Shown here: piece after piece, positions 8,925 to 17,574 of the stretch
Layout: the number at the start of each line of letters is the position of its first letter
Numbering within the stretch: position 1 is the first letter of the stretch
Assembly: GCA_017442225.1 (NCBI GenBank)
Contig: JAFSAR010000023.1
Span: 89,743-153,742, forward strand
Length of the DNA stretch: 64,000 bases
Direction: 5' to 3'
DNA from: Clostridia bacterium
Lineage (GTDB): Bacteria > Bacillota > Clostridia > Oscillospirales > Acutalibacteraceae
Program-made: the position numbers and the translations under genes
The notes under the pieces: model-generated
Told to the model about the DNA's origin: nothing
Database searches by the model: none
What the model saw: only the letters and a program-made list of their open reading frames with translations

Positions 8925-9773
8925 TTAAATTATTTCGAAGCAGTGCATACGGTAAAAACTACCGCCTTTTTCTATTTTTTCGATGCCTTCTTTTTGACTT
9001 AACTGCTTGTTGGTATCAATGCTGTCGGTGATACCGCACCAAGGCTCTATGCAAATAAACGGAGCGTTTGGCGCTGTCCAGATAAGTAAATATGGGAATC
9101 CCTCGAAATCGATCTTAATTTTTTGGTCGGTTATCTTGTTGCGTAAAGTAACACCGCGGGAATTAAGATTTTTAAAAATAAGGCAGTCGTTTGAAAACAA
9201 CGAATGGTCAAGCTGTAGCGTGGCAATGTCTTTGCCGTAGTTTACGGTATCGTAAGAAAGCAGTGGACCTACAAGCTGATATGCGTCAAGATTTTCTTTT
9301 TTATCAAAGATAATCTCATAATTTTCAATTCCCTCGGGACAGTTGTACGCCTCGTGTGCGCCGACCGAAAAGTACATATCGCCATCTGTGAGATTTTTGA
9401 TATTGTACTCCACAACAACCTTTTTGCCGATGAGAGTATATGTAATTCTGAATTCATATTCGAATGGGAAATTATCGTGTGGGCAATTGCCAGAACTTAA
9501 CAAAAAAGTTGCGGTGTTCCCTTCGGCAAACTCAACAGCCCACTCGCTACGGCGAGCAAAGCCGTGTTTTTGCAGAGAATATGTTTTGCCTTGGTATATA
9601 AATTCATCATCCTTAAGTCCGCTGCAGATGGGGAATAACACAGGGGATGAGCCTGTCCAAAAGGCAGGGTCGCCATACCATATATATTCCTTGTCGTCAT
9701 ATTTCAGACTTTTTAACTCTGCGCCGATTTCACTAAACGTCGCGGTTAAATATTCGTTTGAAATGGTAATCAT
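8925..9773 (-). CDS. Aldose 1-epimerase family protein (LacX-like)
   Basis: 282 residues of the galactose-mutarotase-like superfamily: ISNEYLTATFSEIGAELKSL at the N terminus, YIWYGDPAFWTGSSPVLFPICS near residue 30, the conserved KHGFARRSEW near 70, VGAHEAYNCP near 136 and a C-terminal EPWCG. These proteins interconvert alpha and beta anomers of hexoses. The LacX-like branch is less well characterised, so the sugar is uncertain. The gene sits 11 bases after the hexosamine kinase stop and 23 bases before GH78, supporting co-transcription and a role in supplying the correct anomer to neighbouring enzymes. Confidence 0.85.
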   Translation of the reverse strand: MITISNEYLTATFSEIGAELKSLKYDDKEYIWYGDPAFWTGSSPVLFPICSGLKDDEFIYQGKTYSLQKHGFARRSEWAVEFAEGNTATFLLSSGNCPHDNFPFEYEFRITYTLIGKKVVVEYNIKNLTDGDMYFSVGAHEAYNCPEGIENYEIIFDKKENLDAYQLVGPLLSYDTVNYGKDIATLQLDHSLFSNDCLIFKNLNSRGVTLRNKITDQKIKIDFEGFPYLLIWTAPNAPFICIEPWCGITDSIDTNKQLSQKEGIEKIEKGGSFYRMHCFEII

Positions 9774-9784
9774 AAAGTTAATCC

Positions 9785-10870
9785 TTATTTGATAGAATCT
9801 ACTATTGCGCGAAGCTCAGCCTCTTTTGCTTCCATATCGGCAACAAGCTTAAACTGTGTACGGCAACGGTCAAGGTTGTGATTTTCTCTATGTATTTTGA
9901 AATAAACGTCACCGTTCAGGTAGTCTGTAAGGAAACGCACGCCACATTCAAGCGTCATAAGATATGCGCCTGTTACAAGACTATCTTTTTCGGCAGGAGT
10001 AAGGAATTTGTTGGCGGTTGAAAGATAACCCTTTGCAAAAACTTCAAATAAATGCGTGTCAACGCTTATTTTTGAAAGGTCGGTTTCGTCCTCCGCACCT
10101 GTTGATGCGCCGAAACGGATGCTGTCACCAAAGTCGTATGCTGCGGCGCCTGGCATTACAGTATCAAGGTCAATAACGCATTTTGCCTTACCTGTTTCAT
10201 TATCAATAAGAATATTATTAAGCTTGGTATCATTGTGTGTTACGCGATAGGGGATTTCGCCGCTTTCGAGCTTTGATGTAATACCGTCAGCCTTGCCTTC
10301 GCGAGCAAGCACAAAATCAATTTCGGGCTGTACATCCTTTGCACGACCCATTTTGTCTTCGGCAAGCGCTTTTTTGAAGTCGGCATAGCGGCTTGGTGTG
10401 TTGTGGAAATTAACGATTGTTTCGTGTAACTTTTCAGCAGGATATTCTGCAAGCATTTGCTGGAATTCACCAAATGCCAAACCGCAAATGTAAAAGTCAT
10501 TATCGTTTTCAATCTGCTGATATGCAATAGCATCATCAATAAATTTATACACACGCCAATAGTTGCCGAATTCATCAATGTAAATGTTTTTGCCATCGAG
10601 TGTCTTGATAACGGTAAGCGTACCGTCCTCTTCTACCTTGTCGCGCAAAAATTCGGTAACACCCACAATGTTTTCCATAAGCTCATCGGGCTTTTTGAAA
10701 GCAACGGTGCTAATCTTTTGCAAAAGATTTTTTGCTTCTTTTCCATCGTCAGATTTATGTATAGCAAGCCATGTCGCATTGATATGGCCGTTGCCGTAAG
10801 GTTCTATAGAAACAATTTCGTTTGGGTTAAACTGCTTTGCCGCAAGTATTGCAATTTCTCTATCAGTCAT
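9785..10870 (-). CDS. NahK-like N-acetylhexosamine 1-kinase (APH-fold phosphotransferase)
   Basis: 361 residues, close to the length of bifidobacterial NahK. The aminoglycoside-phosphotransferase fold shows a glycine-containing N lobe (YGNGHINATW), the catalytic Brenner motif HNDTKLNNIL near residue 211 and the metal-binding IDLDTVMPG near 234; the HNDTK and CVIDLDTVMPG segments are characteristic of the N-acetylhexosamine kinase group. NahK phosphorylates GlcNAc or GalNAc at C1 in the salvage of mucin and milk-type glycans. The gene follows nagB by 24 bases. No lacto-N-biose phosphorylase or uridylyltransferase is present here, so pathway completion is inferred to lie elsewhere. Confidence 0.82.
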   Translation of the reverse strand: MTDREIAILAAKQFNPNEIVSIEPYGNGHINATWLAIHKSDDGKEAKNLLQKISTVAFKKPDELMENIVGVTEFLRDKVEEDGTLTVIKTLDGKNIYIDEFGNYWRVYKFIDDAIAYQQIENDNDFYICGLAFGEFQQMLAEYPAEKLHETIVNFHNTPSRYADFKKALAEDKMGRAKDVQPEIDFVLAREGKADGITSKLESGEIPYRVTHNDTKLNNILIDNETGKAKCVIDLDTVMPGAAAYDFGDSIRFGASTGAEDETDLSKISVDTHLFEVFAKGYLSTANKFLTPAEKDSLVTGAYLMTLECGVRFLTDYLNGDVYFKIHRENHNLDRCRTQFKLVADMEAKEAELRAIVDSIK

Positions 10871-10894
10871 TTTAAATACCTCGTTTTTATAATA

Positions 10895-11605
10895 TTAGTT
10901 TTCACTATAAATTACTGTAACATCGGGGTGAAGCTGTAAAATAGATGCAGGAACCTGTGGAGTGATAGGACCAAAGAAAGCTTTTTCGAGTATTTCTTTC
11001 TTGTTAGCGCCGTTAGCTACAAGAAGAACCTTTTTAGCGTTCATAATAGCGCCCATACCCATTGTGATTGCCTTTTTTGGAACATCGTCAATAGATTCAA
11101 AAAAACGAGCGTTAGCCTCGATTGTAGATTCGTGAAGATCTACAACGTGGGTTTCCTTTACAAAAACGTCAGCGGGCTCGTTAAAGCCGATGTGACCGTC
11201 AAGGCCGATACCAAGAAGTTGTAAATCAATGCCGCCAAGGTCAGCAATGTGCTTGTCATAAGCTGCACCTTCAGCCTCGAGGTCGCCCGAAATACCGCTT
11301 GGTACAGCGGTTTTTGACTTGTCAATATTTACATGGTCAAAAAGGTTGGTGTTCATAAAATAGCGATAGCTTTGGTCGTGGTCGCCGTTAAGACCAACGT
11401 ATTCGTCAAGATTTACAGAAGTAACGGTAGAAAAATCAAGCTCGCCCGCCGCGCACTTTTCAATAAGCTTTTTATAAGTGCCAACAGGTGAAGATCCTGT
11501 TGCAAGACCTAAAACGCAATTTGGCTTCATAATAATTTGTGAAGCGATAATGTTAGCAGCTTTTACGCTTAATTCATCATAACTTTTTACTGTGATAAAA
11601 TTCAT
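10895..11605 (-). CDS. nagB: Glucosamine-6-phosphate deaminase
   Basis: 236 residues, of the short Firmicutes type without the allosteric C-terminal extension of E. coli NagB. Motifs: GLATGSSPVGTY near residue 33 (phosphate binding), NLDEYVGL near 64 and GIGLDGHIGFNEP near 131 containing the catalytic Asp and His. The enzyme converts glucosamine-6-phosphate to fructose-6-phosphate and ammonia, the last step of amino-sugar catabolism. It is the first gene of a four-gene minus-strand operon behind a near-consensus promoter. SD GGGAGG precedes the ATG. nagA, its usual partner, is not in the window. Confidence 0.97.
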   Translation of the reverse strand: MNFITVKSYDELSVKAANIIASQIIMKPNCVLGLATGSSPVGTYKKLIEKCAAGELDFSTVTSVNLDEYVGLNGDHDQSYRYFMNTNLFDHVNIDKSKTAVPSGISGDLEAEGAAYDKHIADLGGIDLQLLGIGLDGHIGFNEPADVFVKETHVVDLHESTIEANARFFESIDDVPKKAITMGMGAIMNAKKVLLVANGANKKEILEKAFFGPITPQVPASILQLHPDVTVIYSEN

Positions 11606-11666
11606 AATAAAATTCCTCCCGAAATTTTTGTCGCAACCTTTTGCCGTTGCGTACCATATCTATTAT

Positions 11667-11695
11667 ATTATAAGTATATCCATATAAAAAGTCAA
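11667..11695 (-). promoter_or_regulatory. Strong sigma-A-type promoter of the nagB operon
   Basis: On the minus strand TTGACT (11690-11695), 17 bases, then TATAAT (11667-11672). The leader contains a small hairpin (CGCAAC 11632-11637 with GTTGCG 11646-11651), which could be an operator or transcript stem. Confidence 0.75.
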
Positions 11696-11770
11696 ATAAA
11701 ATTCCTTTTTTTAGAAATAAAAAAGGAAGTTACGCGAAGGAGGATTGGTGTATATGTGTCCGACTGTAAC

Positions 11771-11792
11771 GGAACGACACACAGGTCGTTCC
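11771..11792. repeat. Palindromic dispersed element
   Basis: GGAACGAC (11771-11778) and GTCGTTCC (11785-11792) form a perfect 8-bp inverted repeat. In reverse orientation its flank reads TTGCAGGGAACGACC, similar to the fragment at 58736-58757. A 15-codon ATG frame with an upstream AAGGAGG (11754-11801) runs through it, but I see no reason to call it a gene. Apart from this, the two nearby hairpins and the nagB promoter, the 335-base gap 11606-11940 holds no gene I can support. Confidence 0.5.
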
Positions 11793-11810
11793 CTGCAATA
11801 ACCCAAACAA

Positions 11811-11845
11811 AAAGGACTACGACATTTCGTGTGTCATAGTCCTTT
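11811..11845 (-). terminator. Hairpin, probable secondary terminator
   Basis: AAAGGACTACGACA (11811-11824) pairs with TGTCATAGTCCTTT (11832-11845) with one mismatch. On the minus strand it is followed by TTTTTGTTT. It lies downstream of the rpsI terminator and may be a back-up terminator for rplM-rpsI. Confidence 0.5.
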
Positions 11846-11869
11846 AAAATAATTTGCACCAAATCAAAA

Positions 11870-11917
11870 AATAAGACAAAAAGAAACCCCCGAAAACCGT
11901 GATGGTTTCGGGGTTTT
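11870..11917 (-). terminator. Terminator of rplM-rpsI
   Basis: A GC-rich hairpin (11884-11898 with 11904-11916; CCCCCGAAAACC against GGTTTCGGGG, two bulges) lies 24 bases after the rpsI stop. On the minus strand it is followed by a T-rich run. Confidence 0.75.
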
Positions 11918-11940
11918 TGAATACTCTGTAAGATAACTGA

Positions 11941-12339
11941 TTATCTCTTTGAGAACTGTGGAGCACGACGTGCGCCTTTAAGACCGTATTTCTTTCTTTC
12001 CTTCATACGTGGGTCACGAGTGAGGAAACCAGCCTTCTTAAGCTCTGGACGAAGCTCAGCATCTGCCTGCAAGAGTGCGCGAGCGATACCGTGACGGATA
12101 GCACCAGCCTGACCGGTAACACCGCCGCCTGCAACACGGCAAACAATGTCAAACTTGTCAGCATTCTCGGTAAGAACGAGTGGCTGACGAACAATAACCT
12201 TTAAGGTTTCAAGGCCAAAGTAATCATCAATATCTCTTTCGTTGATAGTGATTTTACCAGTGCCCTGATATACTCTAACACGGGCAACAGAACTCTTTCT
12301 TCTGCCGGTGCCGTAAAAATATGGCTTTCCTTCAAACAT
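11941..12339 (-). CDS. rpsI: 30S ribosomal protein S9
   Basis: 132 residues, with the S9 hallmarks [15 protein letters not shown] near residue 10, the [19 protein letters not shown] core near 72 and the basic C-terminal tail ending QFSKR, which reaches the P-site tRNA. It is the second gene of the universally paired rplM-rpsI operon, 18 bases after rplM. A purine-rich GGGAG stretch precedes the ATG. Confidence 0.98.
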   Translation of the reverse strand: MFEGKPYFYGTGRRKSSVARVRVYQGTGKITINERDIDDYFGLETLKVIVRQPLVLTENADKFDIVCRVAGGGVTGQAGAIRHGIARALLQADAELRPELKKAGFLTRDPRMKERKKYGLKGARRAPQFSKR

Positions 12340-12357
12340 TATATTCTGTCTCCCTTC

Positions 12358-12789
12358 TTAAAATTCATACTTTTCAGGTTTCTGTGCTACCTGAACGTAG
12401 TTTTCGCCTGCATAGATATGAAGACGAGTAAGAGCCTTGCGGCCGATTGTAGTATCGGGAACCATACCCTTTACTGCAAGCTCCATAGCAAGCTCAGGAC
12501 GGGTGTTCATAAGGGTTGAATATTTAACCTCTTTGAGACCGCCGATGTAACCTGTATGACGACGATAGTACTTGCTATTAAGCTTATTGCCTGTTAAAAC
12601 TGCCTTGTCAGCGTTGATTACGATAACGTGGTCGCCACAGTCAACATGAGGAGTGAATGTGGGCTTTAACTTACCGCGAAGCAAATCGGCAACTCTGGCA
12701 GCGGTGCGACCAAGCGGACGGTTTGCTGCATCTACGATATACCATTTGCGCTGAACCTCGGCAGGTTTTGCCATAAATGTTTTTGACAT
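12358..12789 (-). CDS. rplM: 50S ribosomal protein L13
   Basis: 143 residues, typical length. Motifs: KWYIVDAANRPLGRTAARVADLLRGK near residue 15, HVDCGDHVIVINADKAVLTGNK near 46, and YYRRHTGYIGGLKE. The frame is open 18 codons upstream, but the ATG at 12789 has GGAGG at the right distance and gives the family N terminus MSKTFMAKP. L13 is an early-assembly 23S rRNA-binding protein. In some bacteria it represses its own operon through the leader; the leader here is about 40 bases and I see no defined motif. Confidence 0.98.
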   Translation of the reverse strand: MSKTFMAKPAEVQRKWYIVDAANRPLGRTAARVADLLRGKLKPTFTPHVDCGDHVIVINADKAVLTGNKLNSKYYRRHTGYIGGLKEVKYSTLMNTRPELAMELAVKGMVPDTTIGRKALTRLHIYAGENYVQVAQKPEKYEF

Positions 12790-12833
12790 AACCAAAACCT
12801 CCAAATTTAATTGTACTTTTTTAGTGCCCGAAT

Positions 12834-12862
12834 ATAATACCACAGCGAAAATGGTTTGTCAA
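12834..12862 (-). promoter_or_regulatory. Promoter of rplM-rpsI
   Basis: On the minus strand, TTGACA (12857-12862), a 17-base spacer and TATTAT (12834-12839), 45 bases upstream of the rplM ATG. The -35 box is perfect, as expected for a ribosomal protein operon. The remaining 160 bases to ymdB are AT-rich and otherwise featureless. Confidence 0.85.
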
Positions 12863-13024
12863 CACTAAATTTTGAAAAATTTAATTTAAAAAACAAAATC
12901 TTTAATTTCCTCTTGTTTTCTCGTTTTTTCTCTTAAATGCTCACTTGCGATTTTTAAAAAATCACATTTGCCGCAGGCAATTCATTTATATTTGTTAGTG
13001 TTTTGTTAAATTTTATAATTTTAA

Positions 13025-13053
13025 TTGAATTAAAATATAATATATGTTATTAT
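13025..13053 (+). promoter_or_regulatory. Putative promoter of ymdB
   Basis: TTGAAT (13025-13030), 17 bases, TATTAT (13048-13053), located 32 bases upstream of the ymdB ATG in a very AT-rich stretch, which raises the chance of a fortuitous match. Confidence 0.45.
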
Positions 13054-13085
13054 GAATATGTATGACGATATGAAAGTGATGATAT

Positions 13086-13889
13086 ATGAAGGTTTTGGCA
13101 GTGGGCGACGTTTGCGCGCCCGACGGTTGTGCTTTTGCGCTTAAAATGATACCACGTATAAAACGCGAAGAAAATATTGATTTTGTTATAGTAAACGGCG
13201 AGAACTCGGCTGCGGGTAACGGTATTACACCCGAGAGCGCCGACACACTTTTTGCCGCAGGCGCCGATGTTATCACGGGTGGCAACCATACTCTGCGGCG
13301 CAAAGAGTTTTATGACACACTTGACTCTAACCCCTTTGTGTTGCGTCCGCACAACTTAAAAGACGCTGACGCAGGTCAGGGATACTGTCTTTTTGATATG
13401 GGTAAATACTCCGCTGCGGTTATAAATCTTTCTGGGCAGATATATCTTGAAAGGCTAAACGCCGATAATCCATTTAAATGCGTTGACGAGCTTGTAGACC
13501 GAGCGAAAAGCGACGGGGTAAGATTTATATTTGTAGATTTTCATGCCGAGGCGACAAGTGAAAAGCGCGCTATAGGATTTTATCTTGACGGTAAAGTCAG
13601 CGCTGTTTTTGGTACTCATACCCACGTGCAGACTGCTGACGCGCAGGTGCTGCCCAAAGGTACGGGATATATCACCGACCTTGGTATGACGGGTGTTATA
13701 AATTCGGTGCTGGGCGTTAAAAATGATATTATAATAAACCGACTGAAAGATAACGATATGTCACGTTTTGAACAGGCAAGCGGCGAATGTATGCTGAACG
13801 GCTGCATATTTGATGTTGATGAAAAAACGGGACTGACCAAAGCGGTAAAGAGAATATATATAGGATCACGAGTGATAAATAGTGAATAA
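13086..13889 (+). CDS. ymdB: YmdB-type metallophosphoesterase (TIGR00282 family)
   Basis: 267 residues. Metal-binding motifs follow the family order: GDVCAPDG at the N terminus, NGENSAAGNGIT near residue 38, GGNHTLRRKE near 65, DFHAEATSEK near 155 and FGTHTHVQTADAQ near 177, ending in the TDLGMTG segment. YmdB is a dinuclear metal phosphodiesterase of Firmicutes reported to hydrolyse 2',3'-cyclic nucleotides and to influence biofilm and motility decisions. The last residues (INSE) are encoded by AT-rich repeat-like sequence that continues into the intergenic region. The SD is weak (AGTGATGAT). Confidence 0.93.
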   Translation: MKVLAVGDVCAPDGCAFALKMIPRIKREENIDFVIVNGENSAAGNGITPESADTLFAAGADVITGGNHTLRRKEFYDTLDSNPFVLRPHNLKDADAGQGYCLFDMGKYSAAVINLSGQIYLERLNADNPFKCVDELVDRAKSDGVRFIFVDFHAEATSEKRAIGFYLDGKVSAVFGTHTHVQTADAQVLPKGTGYITDLGMTGVINSVLGVKNDIIINRLKDNDMSRFEQASGECMLNGCIFDVDEKTGLTKAVKRIYIGSRVINSE

Positions 13890-13937
13890 TAGATAATTTT
13901 TCATTTTTTATTCTTCATTATTCATTTTGAAAAGGTA
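13880..13937. repeat. AT-rich inverted repeat at ymdB 3' end
   Basis: GTGAATAAT near 13881 and ATTATTCAT near 13917 form the arms of an imperfect inverted repeat of the AATAATGAA type, which overlaps the ymdB stop. It resembles the other repeats at gene ends in this window and shows no terminator T-tract. Confidence 0.35.
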
Positions 13938-13948
13938 GGTGAAGCAGA

Positions 13949-15505
13949 TTGAAAAAAATAATTTGTGTTTTTTTAGCATTGTGTATACTTTTAACGTTTG
14001 CGGGTTGCAGAAACATAACCGATACAGGCAGCGGTTCTGAATATACGGAGGTAGCGCCGTTACAGTCTTCAGACACAAAAACGGTTAGTCTGCTTTATTC
14101 CTACAGCGACAGCTTTAATCCCTACACGGCAAAAACGGCGGCAAACCGAGAGATTTCCTCTCTTTTGTATGACAGCCTTATAAAAACAGATAATAATTTT
14201 GAGCCGATTTACGTATTGGCTCTCTCTGCCGAAACGGTGGATAAAGTGTGCACTGTAAAGTTGCGTGACGCTGTCTTTACTGACGGTAGTACAGTGACTG
14301 CCGACGATGTAATATATTCGTACAATACGGCAAAGGCATCGGCGCGATACACCCATAATTTTTACGAGGTAGTATCGGTATCTGCTGTCGATTCAAAAAC
14401 GGTTGTTTTTAAGCTGTCCCAGAACGATCCGTATTTTACAAATCTGCTTGACTTTCCAATTATAAAATCGGGCACGTCGGGCATTACAGATGCCGACGGC
14501 AAGGAAATACCGCCCACAGGCTGCGGCAGATATTACATCGCCGAGGACGGCGTAAGTTTTAAACAAAATCAAAACTACTACGGCAAAAAGGGTAGTATCG
14601 AGACTGTAAAGCTTATAAATTCGCCCGATGCGGCATCTACCTCACATTACGTAGAGGTTGGCGCTACCGCGGTTTACTACACCGAGGGCGACAACATTGT
14701 GCGTATGAGCGGTAAAAAGACAGAGGTTAACCTGAACCGCCTTATATATATAGGTGTAAACAGTAGCTACGGCTCGTTAAATTCACGCGAAATGCGTTAC
14801 GCAATATCTTCAGCGCTCGACCGCGACGCTATTTGTCAGACCGCTTATTACAATAACGCGGTGTCTGCAACAGGATTTTTTAACCCGTATTTTAAGGCTA
14901 CAAATTCGCTTCAAACCATTGAAAGCACACCTAATTCAAAAATAACGGTTGAAAATCTTGCTAAAATAGGATATAATAATATGAATTCTAATGGCTTTTA
15001 TGCAAATACGTCGGGCAATAACCCCGTATTTACGTTGCTTGTGAATTCAGAAAACAGCTCGCGTGTTACTGCGGCAAACCTTATAGCAGCGCAGTGCAAA
15101 AGCGCGGGTATACAGATAAACGTTGTAAAGTGCAGTTACGAGCAATATGTTGAGCGTCTTGCAAGCGGCAGTTTTCAGTTATATCTGGGCGAAATTAAAG
15201 TGCTTAACAATATGGATTTCAGCCAGCTTGTAATACCTGGTGGCAGCGCGGCTTATGGCGTAGGTGTTGTAGAGGACGATGCCGATACCGACGAGCCGCA
15301 GATTCGCGGTTGCGAGCAGATTCTTGCGGCTTATCATAGCGGAAGCTGCGGTATAAGCGACGTAGCGGGTACGCTGCTTACCGAGATGCCGCAAATTCCT
15401 GTGTGCTACTTAAACGGCGTACTGTTTTACGACTCTGCGATAATTGGCGGGGTGCAGGCTTCTGGCAGCGACGTTTATTTAAGTTTTGAAAATTATGAAT
15501 TTTAG
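13949..15505 (+). CDS. ABC transporter substrate-binding lipoprotein, oligopeptide (SBP_bac_5) type
   Basis: 518 residues from a TTG start preceded by AGGTAGGTGA. The signal has KK, a hydrophobic core and the lipobox TFAGC at residue 20, so it should be membrane-anchored on the outer face. The body has the family-5 layout: SFNPYTAKTAANREISSLLYDSL near residue 54, then LRDAVFTDGSTVTADDVIYSY near 106 (matches the DG.P.TA.DV..S signature of peptide/nickel-binding proteins). No permease or ATPase gene is adjacent, so it is an orphan binding protein that presumably serves an importer encoded elsewhere or acts as a sensor. The ligand cannot be deduced. Confidence 0.85.
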   Translation: MKKIICVFLALCILLTFAGCRNITDTGSGSEYTEVAPLQSSDTKTVSLLYSYSDSFNPYTAKTAANREISSLLYDSLIKTDNNFEPIYVLALSAETVDKVCTVKLRDAVFTDGSTVTADDVIYSYNTAKASARYTHNFYEVVSVSAVDSKTVVFKLSQNDPYFTNLLDFPIIKSGTSGITDADGKEIPPTGCGRYYIAEDGVSFKQNQNYYGKKGSIETVKLINSPDAASTSHYVEVGATAVYYTEGDNIVRMSGKKTEVNLNRLIYIGVNSSYGSLNSREMRYAISSALDRDAICQTAYYNNAVSATGFFNPYFKATNSLQTIESTPNSKITVENLAKIGYNNMNSNGFYANTSGNNPVFTLLVNSENSSRVTAANLIAAQCKSAGIQINVVKCSYEQYVERLASGSFQLYLGEIKVLNNMDFSQLVIPGGSAAYGVGVVEDDADTDEPQIRGCEQILAAYHSGSCGISDVAGTLLTEMPQIPVCYLNGVLFYDSAIIGGVQASGSDVYLSFENYEF

Positions 15506-15516
15506 GAGGATTTATT

Positions 15517-15867
15517 ATGATATCTTATGAAACCAGAACAGGCTCCATTTGCTTTACCGAAAACTTTTTAAGCAAACTTATCGGTCACGCGGTGACCTCC
15601 TGCTTTGGCGTTGTTGGTATGATGCCATCGTCAAACCGTCAGCGCTTGTTTGGTCTTGTGTCAAAGGAGCAGTCGCTCGACACAGGTATCAAGGTAATGG
15701 GTAATGCCAACCAAATTGACGTTGAAATTCATATAATGGTAACCTTTGGTATGAATATTCCCGCTATCGCGGCAAGCATTACCGAAAAGGTTAAATACGT
15801 GGTATTAGATTCTACCGGTATTACCGTAAATAAGGTAAATGTAAAGGTAGACGGAATTAAAGAGTAA
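15517..15867 (+). CDS. yloU: Asp23/Gls24 family protein (YloU-like)
   Basis: 116 residues matching the Asp23/Gls24 (DUF322) family: the sequence opens with a short beta segment ending in ICFTENFLSKLIGHAVTSCFGVVGM and closes with the characteristic alternating strand pattern VDVEIHIMVTFGMNIPAIAASITEKVKYVV and GITVNKVNVKVDGI. In Firmicutes yloU directly precedes the DAK2-domain gene yloV/fakA and recG, exactly as here. The biochemical role is not established; links to envelope stress are reported for Asp23 paralogues. SD AGGAGG precedes the ATG, 11 bases after the lipoprotein stop. Confidence 0.92.
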   Translation: MISYETRTGSICFTENFLSKLIGHAVTSCFGVVGMMPSSNRQRLFGLVSKEQSLDTGIKVMGNANQIDVEIHIMVTFGMNIPAIAASITEKVKYVVLDSTGITVNKVNVKVDGIKE

Positions 15868-15897
15868 TTTCCGAGACTTTAAAAGGAGTGTTTATTT

Positions 15898-17574
15898 TTG
15901 TTTAACGGTAATATTTTAAGAGACGCAATTATATCTGCCGCAAACAATCTTGCAAACAATCGCAAGCAGGTGGATGACCTTAACGTTTTCCCTGTACCAG
16001 ACGGTGATACAGGTACAAATATGTCCATGACTCTTTCAAATGCTGTGCGCGAGCTTGAAAAGGTAAGCGGTGAGACCGCAGGTAAGGTGGCGCAGATTAA
16101 CGCATCTGCTCTGCTTCGCGGCGCGCGCGGCAACTCGGGCGTTATAACCTCGTTGCTTTTCCGTGGCTTTGCTAAGGGTATCGGCGCGGATGAGACCGTC
16201 ACCGCCCAAAATCTTGCCGCCGCATTCAAGCTTGGCGTAGAGGCGGCGTACAAAGCTGTTATGAAGCCTACCGAGGGCACTATTTTGACCGTTGCCCGTA
16301 TAGCAAGCGAAAAAGCAACCGCCGCGTATGAATCGGGCAAGGATGCTTTAGGTGTGTTTGCCGATGCAATTGATGGCGCAAAAGAAGCTCTTGCCGAGAC
16401 ACCCGAGCTTTTGCCGATGCTTAAAAAAGCAGGTGTTGTTGACGCGGGCGGTCAGGGCTTTGTAATTATACTTGAAGGTATGATGTCGGTATTCCGCGAC
16501 GGTGTTATTATTGCATCTAACAGCGGTAGCACCGAAATTGTAGAAGAGGAAGAAAACGAAAGCCGAAATGCAGCGGGCGAGTTTGAAACCGAAATCACCT
16601 TTACTTATTGCACCGAGTTTATCGTAAAACGCGATCCCGAGTGTCAGAAAGAACCTTCTGAGCTTCGCGCATACCTTGAAACCATCGGTGACTGTGTCGT
16701 TGTGGTTGACGACGAGGAGATTATTAAGGTTCACGTTCATACCGACCACCCTGGTAATGCATTTGAAAACGGCCTTACCTTTGGCTCGCTTACCAATATG
16801 AAGGTCGAGAATATGCGCGACCAGCACGAGCGCGCCAAGCACGATGCAGCAAACGCTAAAAAGGCGCCCGCAAAGACCGTAGATAACGAAAAGATTGAAT
16901 CTGTAGAGATTACAAAACCCGTAGGCTTTGTATCGGTTTGCGCAGGCGATGGTATTGCGGAGCTGTTTCGCGATCTTGGTGTTGATACTATCGTTTCGGG
17001 CGGTCAGACAATGAACCCCAGCACCGATAATATTTTACGCGCTATTGAAAGCACACCTGCAGAAACTGTTTATGTATTACCAAATAACAAAAATATTATA
17101 ATGGCGGCTGAACAGGCAATTCCTATTAGCACACGTAAGGTAATTGTTCTTCACACAAGAACTATTCCACAGGGCATCACCGCTATGCTTAACTTTGACG
17201 AAAGTGTTGACTGTGAAGCAAACGCTATCGCTATGCAAAAGGCGGCAGAAGCTATCGCTACAGGTCAGGTTACCTTTGCGGCTCGTGACTCTGATTTTGA
17301 CGGTCACAAGATTAAGCAGGGCGAAATAATGGCTATGACGGGCGGTAAGATTTCGTTTGTTGATACCGATGTGGAAAAAGCCACTATGAAGCTTATTAAG
17401 TCTATGATAAAGCGCGATAGCGAGTTTGTAACCGTGATTTACGGCGAGGGTATTACCGAAACGCAGGCGGCAGCCTTGGAAGAACAGCTTAACGAAAAGT
17501 TTGGCTCTAAGGTAGAAATCACCTTTGTAAACGGCGGTCAACCCGTATATTATTACATTATTTCTGTAGAGTGA
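15898..17574 (+). CDS. fakA: Fatty acid kinase catalytic subunit (DAK2/YloV family)
   Basis: 558 residues from a TTG start with AAAAGGAGTG upstream. The N-terminal DhaL/DAK2 nucleotide-binding domain has the Mg-binding motif FPVPDGDTGTNMS near residue 31 and RGARGNSGVITS near 79. A middle domain and a C-terminal DegV-like DUF1949/FakA domain follow (GDGIAELFRDLGVDTIVSGGQTMNPST near 350). FakA phosphorylates acyl chains that are presented by FakB proteins for phospholipid synthesis. It sits between yloU and recG, the standard Firmicutes order; the stop overlaps the recG GTG (GTGA). No fakB is in the window. Confidence 0.94.
   Translation: MFNGNILRDAIISAANNLANNRKQVDDLNVFPVPDGDTGTNMSMTLSNAVRELEKVSGETAGKVAQINASALLRGARGNSGVITSLLFRGFAKGIGADETVTAQNLAAAFKLGVEAAYKAVMKPTEGTILTVARIASEKATAAYESGKDALGVFADAIDGAKEALAETPELLPMLKKAGVVDAGGQGFVIILEGMMSVFRDGVIIASNSGSTEIVEEEENESRNAAGEFETEITFTYCTEFIVKRDPECQKEPSELRAYLETIGDCVVVVDDEEIIKVHVHTDHPGNAFENGLTFGSLTNMKVENMRDQHERAKHDAANAKKAPAKTVDNEKIESVEITKPVGFVSVCAGDGIAELFRDLGVDTIVSGGQTMNPSTDNILRAIESTPAETVYVLPNNKNIIMAAEQAIPISTRKVIVLHTRTIPQGITAMLNFDESVDCEANAIAMQKAAEAIATGQVTFAARDSDFDGHKIKQGEIMAMTGGKISFVDTDVEKATMKLIKSMIKRDSEFVTVIYGEGITETQAAALEEQLNEKFGSKVEITFVNGGQPVYYYIISVE

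Noticed and set aside
11754..11801. 15-codon ATG frame with AAGGAGG upstream in the nagB-rpsI gap
   Set aside because: It runs through a dispersed palindrome and has no promoter or conservation evidence.
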